The notes beneath the pieces are model-generated. The model was not told the origin of the DNA, did no database searches, and saw only the letters and a list, made by a program, of their open reading frames with translations. From Ridgeia piscesae (lineage: Eukaryota; Annelida; Polychaeta; Sabellida; Siboglinidae), in assembly GCA_025642075.2 (NCBI GenBank), contig JAODUO010000528.1, positions 186,001 through 250,000 of the forward strand: a stretch of DNA of 64,000 bases, read 5' to 3'. Made by a program: the position numbers and the translations under genes. Below are positions 38,798 through 51,500 of this stretch, one piece after another (position 1 is the stretch's first letter; the number at the start of each line of letters is the position of its first letter).

Positions 38798-41270
38798 GTG
38801 TGTCTTTTACGCGATTTGCAGTTTACATTGCTGTACGTTGTGGTTCCACAACAGTTCGATAAGCACTTATATCTGACAATGTGTCTAAATAATCGTAACA
38901 CATGACATGTAAACATTTGCCCCAAAACAGGTTGTATTGCGCGAAAGATGGCATTCTTCATTACAAGATCGCTAAACACACAAGTACCAGCCGCCGATGC
39001 CATGGCAGCCACCATAATAATCGATTAAAAATGCACGATTTCTGTGACCATTCTTACCGGCAAAATGTCACTCTGCTTCTGCTTGTAATTATCCTTCGGA
39101 AAAAAATATAGCTATCTGGTGCTATTTGGGAACAGCCCGATTATTACAACCAAACATACAATCCTATCTTTTAACATGGAGAAAATGGACTTCCTGTCCC
39201 AAGTGCCCCAACCTCATTTTCGAGCGCGAGACTTATATGGCCTATAGCACCGCACATAGGCCTAGTACTTTGTCAAATAACCACACATTCAACGCCCTAT
39301 GCGCGATAAATAAAGAAGCGCTAGCATGGTGATGTGACTGTCGCAGCGGCTGTGAGGCCGTACTTAATTTGGGCATTCGGATTAAGGCACTCGGATTAGG
39401 TGACCCTGACTAGATGCCAGATAGTGTAAGAAAACATGCTATCAATAAACAACCATCAATTTGCTTGAATGATCACAACAAGCGTAATAACATGCATACG
39501 CAAAGTTCCGCTCCAATCGTGCATGTTCCATTGTAACATTACTACTAAATAACATTTACGAAGGGACAAACACTAACCGGTAATGGGGCACGCAAAGACA
39601 ACAACCGGCTGCGTTACAGCGCAACCGTCGGTGCGCATCGTAATAATCTAATATCTACGCAACAAAACATCCGGGCAGGCAGCCTCCTAAAGGGTGGGGT
39701 AATCTAGATATGCAGAAAGGGTGGCAGGGGTTAGTGTTAACGTACATTGCCTGTAATTACAATGTTAAATACTAGTCTATGACGGGGCACAAGGCCATAC
39801 ACATAAGTCACAGGGTCACACTTGTGACCGTAAGAGATAAAATAGAATACATATAATAGACATACGCCTTAACAAAAATTATATACCTATAATAATATAA
39901 GTGTGCATACGCCTTGTATAGTAAACCCATATTGTAGTAAATAATAATAATTAATAATAATATAATAAACACACTTTTTGTGTGGGGGACAGTGGGGAAA
40001 GGAGTTTGTACGCACAACCTTTCTATGTTTTGGTAAACTGTGTGATATTATAATCCTGTTTCTGATGTGTATTTGTGCTTGTCCTCATGGTTTCGGGTTA
40101 CCCAACGCAGATTAAGTTGACTTCCGGTTGTATACAGCGTGGGTCGTCGGGAGAGGTAGGAGGATCAACTGGACATATGCCAATGCTATTCGTTAGTGAT
40201 ACCCTGGGGTGGGCAGAATATACCTGGGGTTGGGGTGGAAGCTAAGATGGAAATAACGTGAGATGGAAGTTATGAATACAGGTACGGGGCGGACGTGGTA
40301 CGTGATAACCTTCACAGGCTACACTGAAGCTGCGATGATTATCGTTATGAGTATTTCGTATGTTGGAGGAAATTCCTATCCACGGTGATTCTGTCGACCT
40401 CCACCAGCTAGTGGGCAAAGTCTAGTCCCTTTTTCTGAGTCAGTTCTCCCTATTGGTGTGTCACAGGACCATGCAGTATGGCATGTTCGCACCCGGTCAG
40501 TGATTCCTCAACATCCTTGTACACAGTTGATACCCTGCGTGGAGGAGACAATGTGCAGCCCGCCAACAGCCCGCAACACTGAATCTTATTTTTTTGCACC
40601 ATATGATATCGATGAGATGTTCTGATCGTGCGCTCTTATTGTCGGACCCACCGTTGATCGTGTAAACAAATTAGACAGAAGTCCGAATTTGAACAATAAT
40701 GTTTGAGTGATGCAGCATTGTCCAGTTTGTAGCGTGTGCCGTGTATGTACAACTTGTTGTATAACTAAGTACAAATAACCAAAAGGTACTATAATGAAAT
40801 GTGACCAGACTGCGAACTCAACGCATTGCTTCGAGGCTCTATTTTGCAAAACTTTACAGAAAGAAGTGAAACATGTTCTTATTTATATACCGCATTATTC
40901 CCAGGACGTGTACCCTCACCTGTCAGTATATATACGGGTTCAAGCTAGTGCAGGATAACCCGTCATATATCGAGTCCAAGACAAGTTGGCATTCCGCATA
41001 AACACATTCAAGTTAGGGCAGGAGATCCGTTGATTTATCGGGTCTAAAACTGGATGTCACTCCGCAACTCCATAAACACAGCCAGTTTGTCCCATTTTCT
41101 CGACTACGTATGTCTACTTGGGGTGGAAATTCAAATGTTTGCCGGGTCTTTATTAGGCCATGTTTGCGTGACAAAGATAAGAGATTGTTTGCAAATTGGC
41201 GCTAGGGTTAATATTATATTTTAACGGACGCTGTTGTTCGTCCATGGCTTCCAACGTATATATATATACA

Positions 41271-41273
<3 letters not shown>
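38798..41273. other. Intergenic, no gene seen
   Basis: Frames at 38902-39111, 39126-39332, 39808-40017 and 40586-40849 lack motifs and coding bias. Confidence 0.5.

Positions 41274-41362
<89 letters not shown>
41274..41362. repeat. (TA)n microsatellite
   Basis: About 85 bp of TA, followed by CATATACACACACGTGTGTGT. Confidence 0.97.
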
Positions 41363-41366
<4 letters not shown>

Positions 41367-42253
41367 CATATACACACACGTGTGTGTAATATGAATATTG
41401 CTATTATTTGTGTTGTTAACCGCTTGTTTAGTATAATGTTATGTTCAAGTGTTTAACTAACATGTTAGTGACATACTCACTGTCTAAATTAGAGGTCCGT
41501 GACCATAATGTCGCTTATATGTTGATTATGCTATATTTATATGGCTACAATAAAGATCGTACAGGCGATTTGCAACTTCTGAACAGATTTCTTCGTAATC
41601 GAAATCGTTTCCTCATCTCAATTTATTTCGACGAAACAACACTATTTTCCTGTCCTTTGTGTTGAACGGGTACAACATTCATTAAATGTTGGTTTCAAAC
41701 GTCCATAAAATAATGACTTGTAAAGAAACTCATATAAATACAAATCACTTTAAATAAAAAAATCGTATTGCAGTTTAGTTAATAACGGTTATACTACAAA
41801 ATTGCACTAACCTTATTTATTCAATCTTGTCGGCAATTTAAGCATCCAGTTACTAAAACAACATAGCATACATTATAGTGCCAATTACATCAAAGGGATA
41901 GGAATATCTTTGGTTACGTGCTGTGATGTCTATGGGGAAAACATTGCTCTATTCAGTTTATGCCCAGTATATGGAAATAGTATTCAAGAAACTGGCAATC
42001 TGTCAACTATTACCACGTTCTACAATTTTCTTCAGCGCTATGGAATATAATTATAATTACGTAATATGCCAGACTGCCTTTATCGCAACAAACGTGACAA
42101 AACACAAGATGGCGCCACTCTGTTTAAACATCGCCAATGACAAGAGAAGTGCACCTGTAGACGTCCAAAACGTTCCAACTAAAGCCAATGTATAACAATA
42201 ATAATCAGTTATTTAAAAAACCACAATGCTCGTTGGCAATCAATAAATATCGG
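41363..42253. other. Intergenic, no gene seen
   Basis: Two frames of 74 and 90 codons (41441-41665, 41923-42195) have no recognisable domain and AT-rich random composition. Confidence 0.45.
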
Positions 42254-42302
42254 CTCACTTCGACGTTTCGACCGCTATCGGCGGCCTTCGTCAGGAACTG
42301 AA
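42254..42302 (-). ncRNA. Hammerhead-ribozyme-like motif (type I, minimal)
   Basis: Reading the minus strand: helix I strand TTCAGTTC, core CTGACGA, one extra A, stem II GGCCGC-CGATA-GCGGTC (six pairs, one of them G-U), core GAAAC, cleavage triplet GTC, and helix I return strand GAAGTGAG. The return strand pairs with TTCAGTTC at 7 of 8 positions, counting one G-U. Stem III is only AC/GT, as in the minimal hammerheads of Penelope-like elements, which act as dimers. The extra A after CTGACGA is unusual and may weaken activity. No reverse transcriptase is recognisable nearby. It lies 68 bp left of THAP-repeat copy 2. Confidence 0.5.
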
Positions 42303-42369
42303 TTTCCACTGCTCGCCAGATGGCGAGGCGAGCAAACTGTTCCACCTCTGACTAAATCTGTACACCTCC

Positions 42370-43960
42370 CCACAGAGTTAGATCATTAATCTTTCCCCTA
42401 TTTGTCACTGTGGTTCATTGGCAATGTAAATAATGATCCAGTGGGATACGCTGTAGCCTCCAGCTTAGTTATTAGGGGAAGTGCTGTGACCCGGATTATT
42501 TATAACCCACCACTGGACAGTTCGGTGGTTGACACTGGTGTGAGCAACGTTAATCCATTTGGGGACATGCTGGTTACAACAGTCATTGTGAAGTAGCAAA
42601 TATGGTTAATTCCTGTGTAGCATACAACTGTACCAACCGACAGAAAACAGGATCCGGAGTCTCTTTCCACAGGTGAGAATCTCAGTTATACAATATATCT
42701 TAGCTTAGGTTATAATAATATATGCGAACATATTTATGTTCCATTGCCATTAATTTAGGAAATTAACAGTTTTAAAACATTAAAATCATATGCAAATTGA
42801 CCATTAATAATACATGTTGGATGAATTATGTACCAAACCGATTTTTAATAATGTTACTGTGCATAGTCATAGTGTGAGTGACACATTTTATATTAATATA
42901 AGAGCCTAATTATAGTTTGGTAGTGTTTTATGACTAATAATTATTGATAATGCGTACTGCCTTCTGCAGATTCCCAGACGAAAAGAAAAGACCAGAATGC
43001 CGAGCAAAGTGGATCCAAGCCATTAGGAGAAAGGACTGGACACCAACATTAGGCAGTTATCTTTGTAGTGATCATTTCGAGGAGAATTGTTTTGTAGCCC
43101 TGACAAGACGGGTCATCAGGGCATACCTGACAGTGCGGACAAAGACATATGCCAAAATACACACTCAGATTATCGCACATGGGAATATGCCATCGTCCCG
43201 TCATGAAATGACCAAACTAATTCTGTTTAGGGGGACATGAAAGGGAAACTGTGGTCATTTTAAGGAACCCTGTTACTGTGACATCCCTGCTATTTTGTTG
43301 TAGTTTGCCTAATTTTATTTATTCATTATTATTACTATTGACACAGTATAATTTGTTAGTTGACCATCTTAATATTACTACTTTTCTACCTTTTTACCTT
43401 TCCTACTAATGTTGTTGTTAGTAATGTTGGCAGCTCTGTTTTGTTGTTGTTTTCCCCATTCTATTAACCGTTTTGCATGGTCTGATTTTTAATCTGTGAA
43501 ATTGTAATTAATTATATAGGTCTGGGTGTACTCGCCAATGTCTTTGGAGGACGGACTTCAATTGGATGATTTTTAAGTGAATTTTTGTAAAACACCACAA
43601 CAATTGTGGATCTGGTAGAAGAACAAATTACATACTATTAAGCTGTACTCACCCCTCACACAGTGAGACAATGTACATTAAATATAAGCCTGTTGATTTG
43701 TTTCATACTGGTATATTAGTGAGGCAACTGTTTGAACACATTGTACACAATTAAACAACACTGGCTAACTTATATCAGTAAATAAACAACGTGATAATTA
43801 TGTAGAAAACTTGGTGCAGTCCTATGTACATACAGGGACTGCAGTGGCTTTCTGCCTGGCAGTAGCATGGCTGTCACCAGCACGTGTTGACTTCGAAGTA
43901 TCATGTGTCAACTGATAGCGGCCCAGCGATCTTGTTCTACTGGTGTGTTCTATTTATATA
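42370..43960 (+). mobile_element. Dispersed THAP-carrying repeat, copy 2
   Basis: Homologous to 30812-33381 but without the LTR and without the extra segment of about 300 bp. It carries an intact two-exon THAP frame. The right end of homology (CTGGTGTGTTCTATTTATAT) is followed by unrelated sequence and a 21-bp minisatellite. No inverted termini are seen. Confidence 0.7.
42602..43240 (+). CDS. THAP zinc-finger protein, 113 codons, two exons
   Basis: Exon 1, 42602-42672, ends CACAG|GTGAG. Exon 2 runs 42970-43240 after CTTCTGCAG, with phase 2. The product begins MVNSCVAYNCTNRQKTGSGV and continues SFHRFPDEKKRPECRAKW. It has the C2CH pattern of THAP domains (C5, C10, then C and H in YLCSDHF), the HRFP and AKW motifs, and Phe after the His. 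THAP domains bind DNA, in transcription factors and in P-element or Kolobok-type transposases. After the finger come about 40 residues of basic sequence, then TGA; no catalytic domain follows. The AVPTIF box typical of many THAPs is not present. It may be a truncated transposase N-terminus or a small DNA-binding protein. Exons were joined by eye. Confidence 0.65.
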
Positions 43961-44061
43961 TATGGTACCCCCTCGTCTCTCTTCGTAGTTGATGCCGTTT
44001 TCCTAAACCAGATGGCTTCTTTAAGTCCAACGCACTCAACTGTTTGTCTGTCTGTCCACCG

Positions 44062-45468
44062 CCTCCTCCCGGTCTATCACACACTCCTCCCGGTCTATCA
44101 CACACTCCTCCCGGTCTATCACACACTCCTCCCAGTCTACCTCACACTCCTCCCGGTCTACCACACACTCCTCCCGGTCTACCACACACTCCTCCCAGTC
44201 TACCACACACTCCTCCCGGTGTACCACACACTCCTCCCGGTCTATCACACATTCCTCCCAGTCTATCACACACTCCTCCCGGTCTACCACACACTCCTCC
44301 CGGTCTATCACACACTCCTCCCGGTCTACCACACACTCCTCCCAGTCTACCACACATTCCTCCCAGTCTACCACACACTCCTCCCAGTCTACCACACACT
44401 CCTCCCAGTCTACCACACACTCCTCCCAGTCTACCACACACTCCTCCCAGTCTACCACACACTCCTCCCGGTCTATCACACACTCCTCCCGGTCTACCAC
44501 ACACTCCACCCAGTCTATCACACACTCTTCCCGGTCTATCACACACTCCTCCCGGTCTACCACACATTCCTCCCAGTCTACCACACACTCCTCCCATCTA
44601 TCACACACTCCTCCCGGTCCATCACACACTCCTCCCGGACTACCACACACTCCTCCCGGTCTATCACACACTCCTCCCAGTCTACCACACACTCCTCCCG
44701 GTCTATCATACACTCCTCCCAGTCTACCATACACTCCTCCCGGTCTACCACACACTCCTCCCGGTCTATCACACACTCCTCCCGGTCTATCACACACTGC
44801 TCCCAGTCTACCACACACTCCTCCCAGTCTACCACACACTCCTCCCGGTCTACCATACACTCCTCCCGGTTTACCACACACTCCTCCCAGTCTACCACAC
44901 ACTCTTAACGGTCTATCACACACTCCTCCCAGTCTATCACACACTCCTCTCAGTCTACCACACACTCCTCCCAATCTACCACACACTCCTCCCAGTCTAC
45001 CACACACTCCTCCCAGTCTATCACACACTCCTCCCAGTCTACCACACACTCCTCCCAGTCTACCACACACTCCTCCCAGTCTATCACACACTCCTCCCAG
45101 TCTATCACACACTCCTCCCAGTCTATCACACACTCCTCCCGGTCTATCACACACTCCTCCCGGTCTACCACATACTCCTCCCAGTCTACCACACACTCCT
45201 CCCAGTCTATCACACACTCCTCCCAGTCTACCACACACTCCTCCCAGTCTATCACATACTCCTTCCAGGCTATCACACACTCCTCCCGGTCTATCACACA
45301 CTCCTCCCAGTCTACCACACACTCCTCCCAGTCTATCACACACTCCTCCCAGTCTATCACACACTCCTCCCGGTCTACCACACACTCCTCCCGGTCTACC
45401 ACACACTCCTCCCGGTCTATCGCACACTCCTCCCGGTCTATCACACACTCCTCCCAGTCTATCACACA
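44062..45468. repeat. 21-bp minisatellite, about 67 copies
   Basis: The unit is CCTCCCAGTCTACCACACAC plus T, with AGTC/GGTC and TACC/TATC variants. As 21 = 3 x 7, every frame is a heptapeptide repeat (LPVYHTL or PPSLPHT on plus; VCGRLGG or EECVVDW on minus). Frames reach 470-527 codons. One 20-bp unit at about 44597 shifts the frame. There is no promoter, splice or start evidence for a gene, and similar openness on both strands points to minisatellite DNA. Confidence 0.93.
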
Positions 45469-45595
45469 GTTATGTATGTCTGCGTGGTCCGTTATTGCCG
45501 ACTTAATTGTCGCACAATTTCTTTTATCTCGAGTAAAGCGTCTAGTTGTTGTCGTTTCTGCTTATTATTTCTTGTGTTTGGCCCCCTGGCCCCCT

Positions 45596-45610
45596 CTGGC
45601 TACGCCACTG
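45596..45610 (-). mobile_element. Possible DNA-transposon terminus
   Basis: The minus strand reads CAGTGGCGTAGCCAG followed by AGGGGGCCAGGGGGCC. CAGTGGCGTAGCC is a recurrent terminus of cut-and-paste elements in animal genomes. I did not find the partner end. Confidence 0.25.
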
Positions 45611-46384
45611 TGTCAACAACTTGTTGAAAGACTATATGTAAAACAGCACACCGCGAAAAAAAAGATTAACCAAGGCCGGACCCCGTGTTTTCCAGTTGAG
45701 TCACAGTTTCAGACAGTTAGCAATATCCACAATAGCATATCGCATTGCACGCATGCAATGACGGTTGCCATGATGTTGTGGTCGCTTTAATTTCCACAAG
45801 GCTCTACTTCCTGCGACAACGAATATTTCAAACTGTGCCATAACCACCACCACCAACAACACCAACAACAACATCATCATCATCTTATGTCTCTGTCGGC
45901 TATGGCAACGACGCTTGAAATTATCATAACGATTAACATTATCATCATCATCGTCGCCATGGTCTATAGCCTAATAACGACGTAGACAGTATTTCCTTCC
46001 CACATAATCGAAGATTGGAACTTAGCAATAGTGACCTTGCCGTCTATTAACTCTATCCCTTTGGCAACTCTCGAATGTAGCATTATATCCACGGCAAACA
46101 ATGCAACACTTGAAGTGCACGGTGTGTAGTGTGGCGTAGACGTGTCGTTGACTAACACAGCCAGTTAATTTACCCAGACGGTGTTGTGTTTCGCTCCCGG
46201 CGACCTATATGCATAACACGGACGACACGTTTGTTTGAGCTAAGCATTACCGGCCACATCTGTGGGTAGGCATATTTGCACACAACGCTTTGCTTATAGC
46301 GTAACTGGTCAGCTAACGTGTCGACGAAATGCACTGTGGAGTTCAATATTGGTAAATATTAAGTTAGCACTTTTGGCAAAAGCA
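45611..46384. other. Intergenic, no gene seen
   Basis: Short CAC/CAT trinucleotide-rich stretches occur near 45845-45890 and 45930-45960. No gene is supported. Confidence 0.5.
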
Positions 46385-46511
46385 ATCATTTGGTCGGTTG
46401 GTTGATTTATTCAATACAAAAAAAAGTAATCTTGTACACACATGATAAGTTCATGTGTGTACAAGATTACATTTTTTTGTATTGAATAAATCAACCAACC
46501 GACCAAATGAT
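46385..46511. mobile_element. Near-perfect palindrome (hairpin element)
   Basis: Arms of about 61 nt (46385-46445 and 46451-46511) surround a 5-nt spacer TAAGT. The outer ends are ATCATTTGGTCGGTTGGTTG and its inverse. The only visible disagreement is in and beside the A/T homopolymer. The RNA would fold into one long hairpin. No coding content is present. Confidence 0.88.
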
Positions 46512-47364
46512 TTTTACGTACATAGTACGTAATAATTATTATAAGGATGACACAAGAAAGTGCACGTAGGTGTTTCCAATGTTTTCCTCAATTCCTCATT
46601 GCTGTCATGTTTCTGAAACACCGCCAACAATATGTGATAGTACTGTTTATCAGGCACTACAAAACGGAGAGAATTTGAATATATATGCGCGTGCGCGTGT
46701 GTGTCTTTGCAATTTTAAAGATGATGAGATTAACAGGTGACGGCACAGAAGAGATATTCTAGTGGAAAACGTATTGTGAGTATTAAATGAAACACCTTTT
46801 AAAACACACTTGTCGTATGTTTGTATCAGATGGACATGGTCGAGCCGACAATGAAATACATAGAATATTGAGTATAAACTTGGTAAACTACTGGATCGAG
46901 TTGGTTGTGTGTTTGCTTTGGATAACAATGAAGAAAGGAAGAGAAGGACAGAAACATACAGAAGAGAGACGTAAGTGTATGGAAAACAATTTAGTTATGT
47001 TAGACAAATGCATGGCACCATATATAAAAGAGTTATATAAGTTAACGTAAGCTGTTTATGGAGGTGCCACAACATGGAGGAGGGCATAGGGACACGAACG
47101 GGGTCAAACACCCGGGGTGAAGGGCGATAAGGGACTGTGACAACACCAGCAGCTGCATGAGATCTCGTTGCCGTGGTGACTTAGCTGGTCGACCCAGCCT
47201 GTCACAAGCCCCGCCTCTTGAGCGGAGTACACCGCCCACCTACACTTTGGACCGCCTGGTACACGATCACTCAGTTGACAGCGTTATCGTTGGACGGCCG
47301 GATTCACAAACAACTGCGCCTGTTCTAGCGCTATTACACATCTCCGGTCGTTGGGATTGTGTAT
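46512..47364. other. Upstream region of the complete innexin gene
   Basis: An 87-codon frame at 46787-47050 (ending CMAPYIKELYKLT) matches no family I recognise. From about 47050 the sequence is richer in CpG and includes CAGCAGCTG, CCCCGCC (47210) and CCGCCCACC (47232), consistent with promoter-proximal DNA. Confidence 0.45.
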
Positions 47365-47371
47365 TATAAAG
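47365..47371 (+). promoter_or_regulatory. TATA box of the complete innexin gene
   Basis: TATAAAG occurs 358 bp upstream of the ATG, between CpG-containing flanks. If used, transcription would start near 47395 and give a 5' UTR of about 330 nt without an intervening intron. Confidence 0.5.
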
Positions 47372-47722
47372 CGACGCGACCGATTTGGAAGTTGCCGACC
47401 GATTTCAACTACGTGAACGCGACCGACGGGACATTCCTTTGTTCGCGTCTGTCGACCAGCTCCATAGACCATTTACACAAAGGACTCCGGCGGAGGTTTT
47501 AGCAAGCGCCCAAGCGTGACGACGTAGGCGACACTAGTGGTCCATAAGCGTACTACTTGAGATACGTAGTTTACGTGGCGTGTGCAAGATTCGCGCTCTC
47601 ACTCACGACACTGTGACCAAAGCCGAGACAAACACTTGCGGTGAATCTACATTCGGTGGGTTCGTTTTCAACCTGTTCAACATACGGCGTAGCTTGTAAC
47701 CGCTACTGGAGAGGACACTGCC

Positions 47723-48303
47723 ATGGATAAGCTCGTGTCGTTGGTGACGAGCAACCCGAAGGTTAAGAATCCTCGCGACGACGACTTTGCCGACCGACTG
47801 AGTTCTCGTTACACGGTCGCCTACCTTGTCGTCGCCGCGGTGCTCGTCAGCTTTCGGTCATATGTCGGCTCGCCCATCACATGCTGGGCTCCGGTTCACT
47901 TCCACAGCAGTCATAGGAAGTTCACCAACAGCTACTGTTGGGTGCGAAATACCTATTATCTTCCATGGGACGAGGAGGTCCCACGCCCGAACGAGGAGCG
48001 CCAGATGATCCTCTACTACCAGTGGATCCCGTTCATCCTGCTCGGCCAGGCGCTCTTCTTCTACTTGCCTAGCATCGTGTGGCACGGCCTCAACAGCAAG
48101 GCCGGCGTCGACTCAGACAACATCCTGTCTTCGGCTCACACAATGTCGCGCACCGACTCGCAGGAGAAAAAGGAACGCACGCTGATGCTCGTCACGAAGC
48201 AGATCGACCGCTTTCTGGAGAGCCGCAAGGCGACCCAGACGGGCTACCATCTAGACATGAAGACCATTCTCTCAGCCACCTTGTGTCGCTGCTGTGGCCG
48301 CAG
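47723..48303 (+). CDS. Innexin exon 1 (exon C of the set)
   Basis: Encodes residues 1-193 plus two bases. Key segments are RDDDFADRLSSRY, TM1, SPITCWAPVHF, SYCWVRNTYYLPW, YYQWIPFILLGQALFFYLP (TM2) and the intracellular loop ending TLCRCCGRR. The donor is CAG|GTAGGC. It is one codon longer than exons A and B because of a change in the intracellular loop, where it differs most (SSAHTMSRTDSQEKKE against ETAQTLRKSEEEG). Confidence 0.95.
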
Positions 48304-48532
48304 GTAGGCATCTTTTGTTGTGCAGTTATCGATAAATTAATATTAATACCAATTAAACATGCATGACATCATGTATATAATAATAATAATAAAATATTTT
48401 TATTTAAAACTATTTTCGCGAAATTAAACATTTGCCCAATAATACTTGTGCAACTATAAAAAAATTAATAATAAAAGTAGCAATTTTTTTCTTCTTCTTC
48501 TTATTATTATTAGTAAAACATAAACATCAGTA

Positions 48533-48597
<65 letters not shown>

Positions 48598-51500
48598 GTA
48601 TATATATATATATAACATAAAATATTGTTGGGCAATATAATGTATGTGTATTATGTGTGTGAATTCTAATGTAACAATAACAGTATTTAATAACTATAAA
48701 CGATTAAAAAAATCTGTGCTCTACATCTTTCCAAGCTTTCAATAAGTAGACGGTCATTTCTATATGTGATATGGTTTATTAAACTTACTCTCACAGACAC
48801 TTCACAGTAGGATGATTTACATACCAATGAAGAACTCAAGGACTGTTGTACTTGGCATAAACTTGACCTATCGTCTCAAGAAAAAACACTCAACGCTAAA
48901 GTGCCTCAAAGGTCAAGCGTCGTAAAATATTAATTCCATTTATCTACAGTATTTTGTGAACTGAATGTTGGCAGTGTGTGTGCTCGGTGTGCAAACGGTG
49001 TCTGCAGACACTCAAAGTACTCATTGGTCACACAATAGACACATGGACACGATACTAAGTTGCTGTCTTGTTGATCGCGTGTCTTTGCGATTGGCTGCGG
49101 GCAATGATAACAAAATGGTTGATAGAACTTTGCTGCGGGTGGGGTACGCGTGACCCGGGGTAGGGGGCACACAGGGGTGAAGTTGTCTCGTCAAGATAAA
49201 GCGACGCGCTCTCCGAACGTAAAACAGAATGAGACGTGTCTTGAGCACATAGTTAGATCTATGTCTTGTGTAAGATTGGCATCAACTGCAACAGTCCAGA
49301 CAGTTTTTCTGTCTGTCAATCCTATACGAGTTTTTACTATAACAACAATAAATATTAAGTTATATAATTGTACGTATAATAAAACAAAGCGAATTTATAT
49401 AATAACTTACCTTAGTTTGTTTTAACTTATTAACATTGTTGGAATTTGATTCAATAGATATAATTTTGATGCGACCATCAGTCAGTTTAACAAAATCATG
49501 ACAATGATATAGAAACTATTTTAATTGTATACTATTTTTATTTATTTACTTTATGAGATTATTTATATATTTGTTTAGTATTTTTAATTGAACGCTACAC
49601 TCAAAATACAACTTGTTTTTTGTTTAATCTAATCGACATGTACGTCGTATTTGTTGCATAAACGCGAATAATTATTTGTAAAATGCCGACCATGCAACGG
49701 AGTTTCAAGTACATTATTTGACCGGCAAATTGACCCAGATGTAGACTGTGTAATCAACATTTTAACAAGATTGAACAAGATAGTAGATAAAAACCACAAG
49801 ATGGCAGTTGGCCAGTTGCCATTGGACACGTAACCAACAGGCTTATCGAAAGTTCTAACAAAGTGTTATCTAGATCACCCCTTCTAGTGAGATGTTTGTC
49901 AGTTTTAAATAACATTATATTCACACTGCTAGACGTAACACAGCCTTTAGATAGGGCCTTTAGATAGGGCCTTTAGATAGGGCATAATATATACCAATGT
50001 GCCATTCGTTTATCGTCCTCCTATAAGAGAGTCGGCCCCCTACTTTCTCAAACAAAGCTACATTGTTTCCTGACTAATGTGACTTTGTGCTCTCTGGTTC
50101 TGTTGCCTTCCTTAAATTCTCACATGTGGCCACGTTTAGCGAAGTCAGAATACTTGAAATCAGAGAAAAAAATCCATCATAATTACTTCCAACGTAATAT
50201 TTCGTACCGGCGTATTCCAAATTGTTATACGAGTATGTTGCTACTAATTACGATGTCAGTGCAAATATAACGAAACGTAGTACATCACAGGACACTGATT
50301 AATTCAATAAATTGGATAAATAAAAAATAACATGTTATTCACACATAGTGAAAGTCACGTGCAAATCATAGATATAAATCTGTGGTGCAAATACGGATCT
50401 GGCGTATTGTATGAAACATGGTTTCCCCATGACGAATGACACTCCTTCATTGTCAGTCGTATCCGGCAATTCGTTTACGTGGAACGATGTAGCTGTTGGA
50501 CTGTACTGAAGGGTCACTGTGCTATCCTATCCCACTGACGAATACGCAACTAAAAAGAAAATAATACCACGTAAAATGGGGTTTTTAAATTAATGAGCTC
50601 ATAAAGAACAATTATGATATTACTTCAGATATATTACACTATTTACCAATCATCATATGATATATTTGTGTTAGTAACGTGATAACATAAATAGTTCACG
50701 ATGCCAAGGAAAGCAAGAATTTGTGTACAATATGTCATGGCAACATAAATGTGAATGGTTTTGAATTAATTTCAATTTAAATGGTATTTGTCAGGAAATA
50801 ATGAACAACAACAACCTGGCGTCATTGATAACTAGCCAAACTCACCCAAGAAACAGGAAAATATGACAGAAAAACAAAAACGTCATTGTCTAATTGTTTC
50901 TATCTGTCTATAGTGATATTAAAATCATATGATGTACACAACTGAACAATATTCCAAGTTTCTATTTTTGATATGACTCATAACTTTGTTGATGTTGTAT
51001 GTACATGCAGAACGAACCGTAGTCGTTGGAATTGCTTTATTTGGTAAACCGTAAACATAAATTATAACGACTGCTACATGATAATCCCCTTTTGTTTATG
51101 TTCGCCATGGCATGGCTACATTCTTATACGTAGTTATTTGTTATACATTGAGAAATAACAAACCCTTATAACCACCACCTCATATCACTTGACCTACGGC
51201 TAGCTTCACACGCAATCTATCTGGTAACATTCACAGGCAATAATATTGACAAATGAACATATTAACAGCAGACAATTTATAGGCGGCGCATTGACCCGAA
51301 TACTTGTACTCTCTGACAACTCTACGGTGTCAGTATGGTAATGTAACACTGGCTACACGAACACTGTTCTCAGTTACCTACAGCCACGATATGCCTACTG
51401 CCACGCCATGCCGTCTCTCTGGGTAACTCACCATAATGATAGCGGACTTTTGGCTGTTGAACACCGGCTCCCCTATGACGCAACGTCTCATGAAATCGAG

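Noticed and set aside
42402..42596. 64-codon plus-strand ORF just upstream of the THAP start
   Set aside because: The paralogous sequence at 31150-31340 has indels in this stretch that shift the frame, so the frame is not conserved.
46787..47050. 87-codon ORF upstream of the innexin promoter
   Set aside because: AT-rich random codon use and no recognisable motif; it lies outside any splice model I can build.
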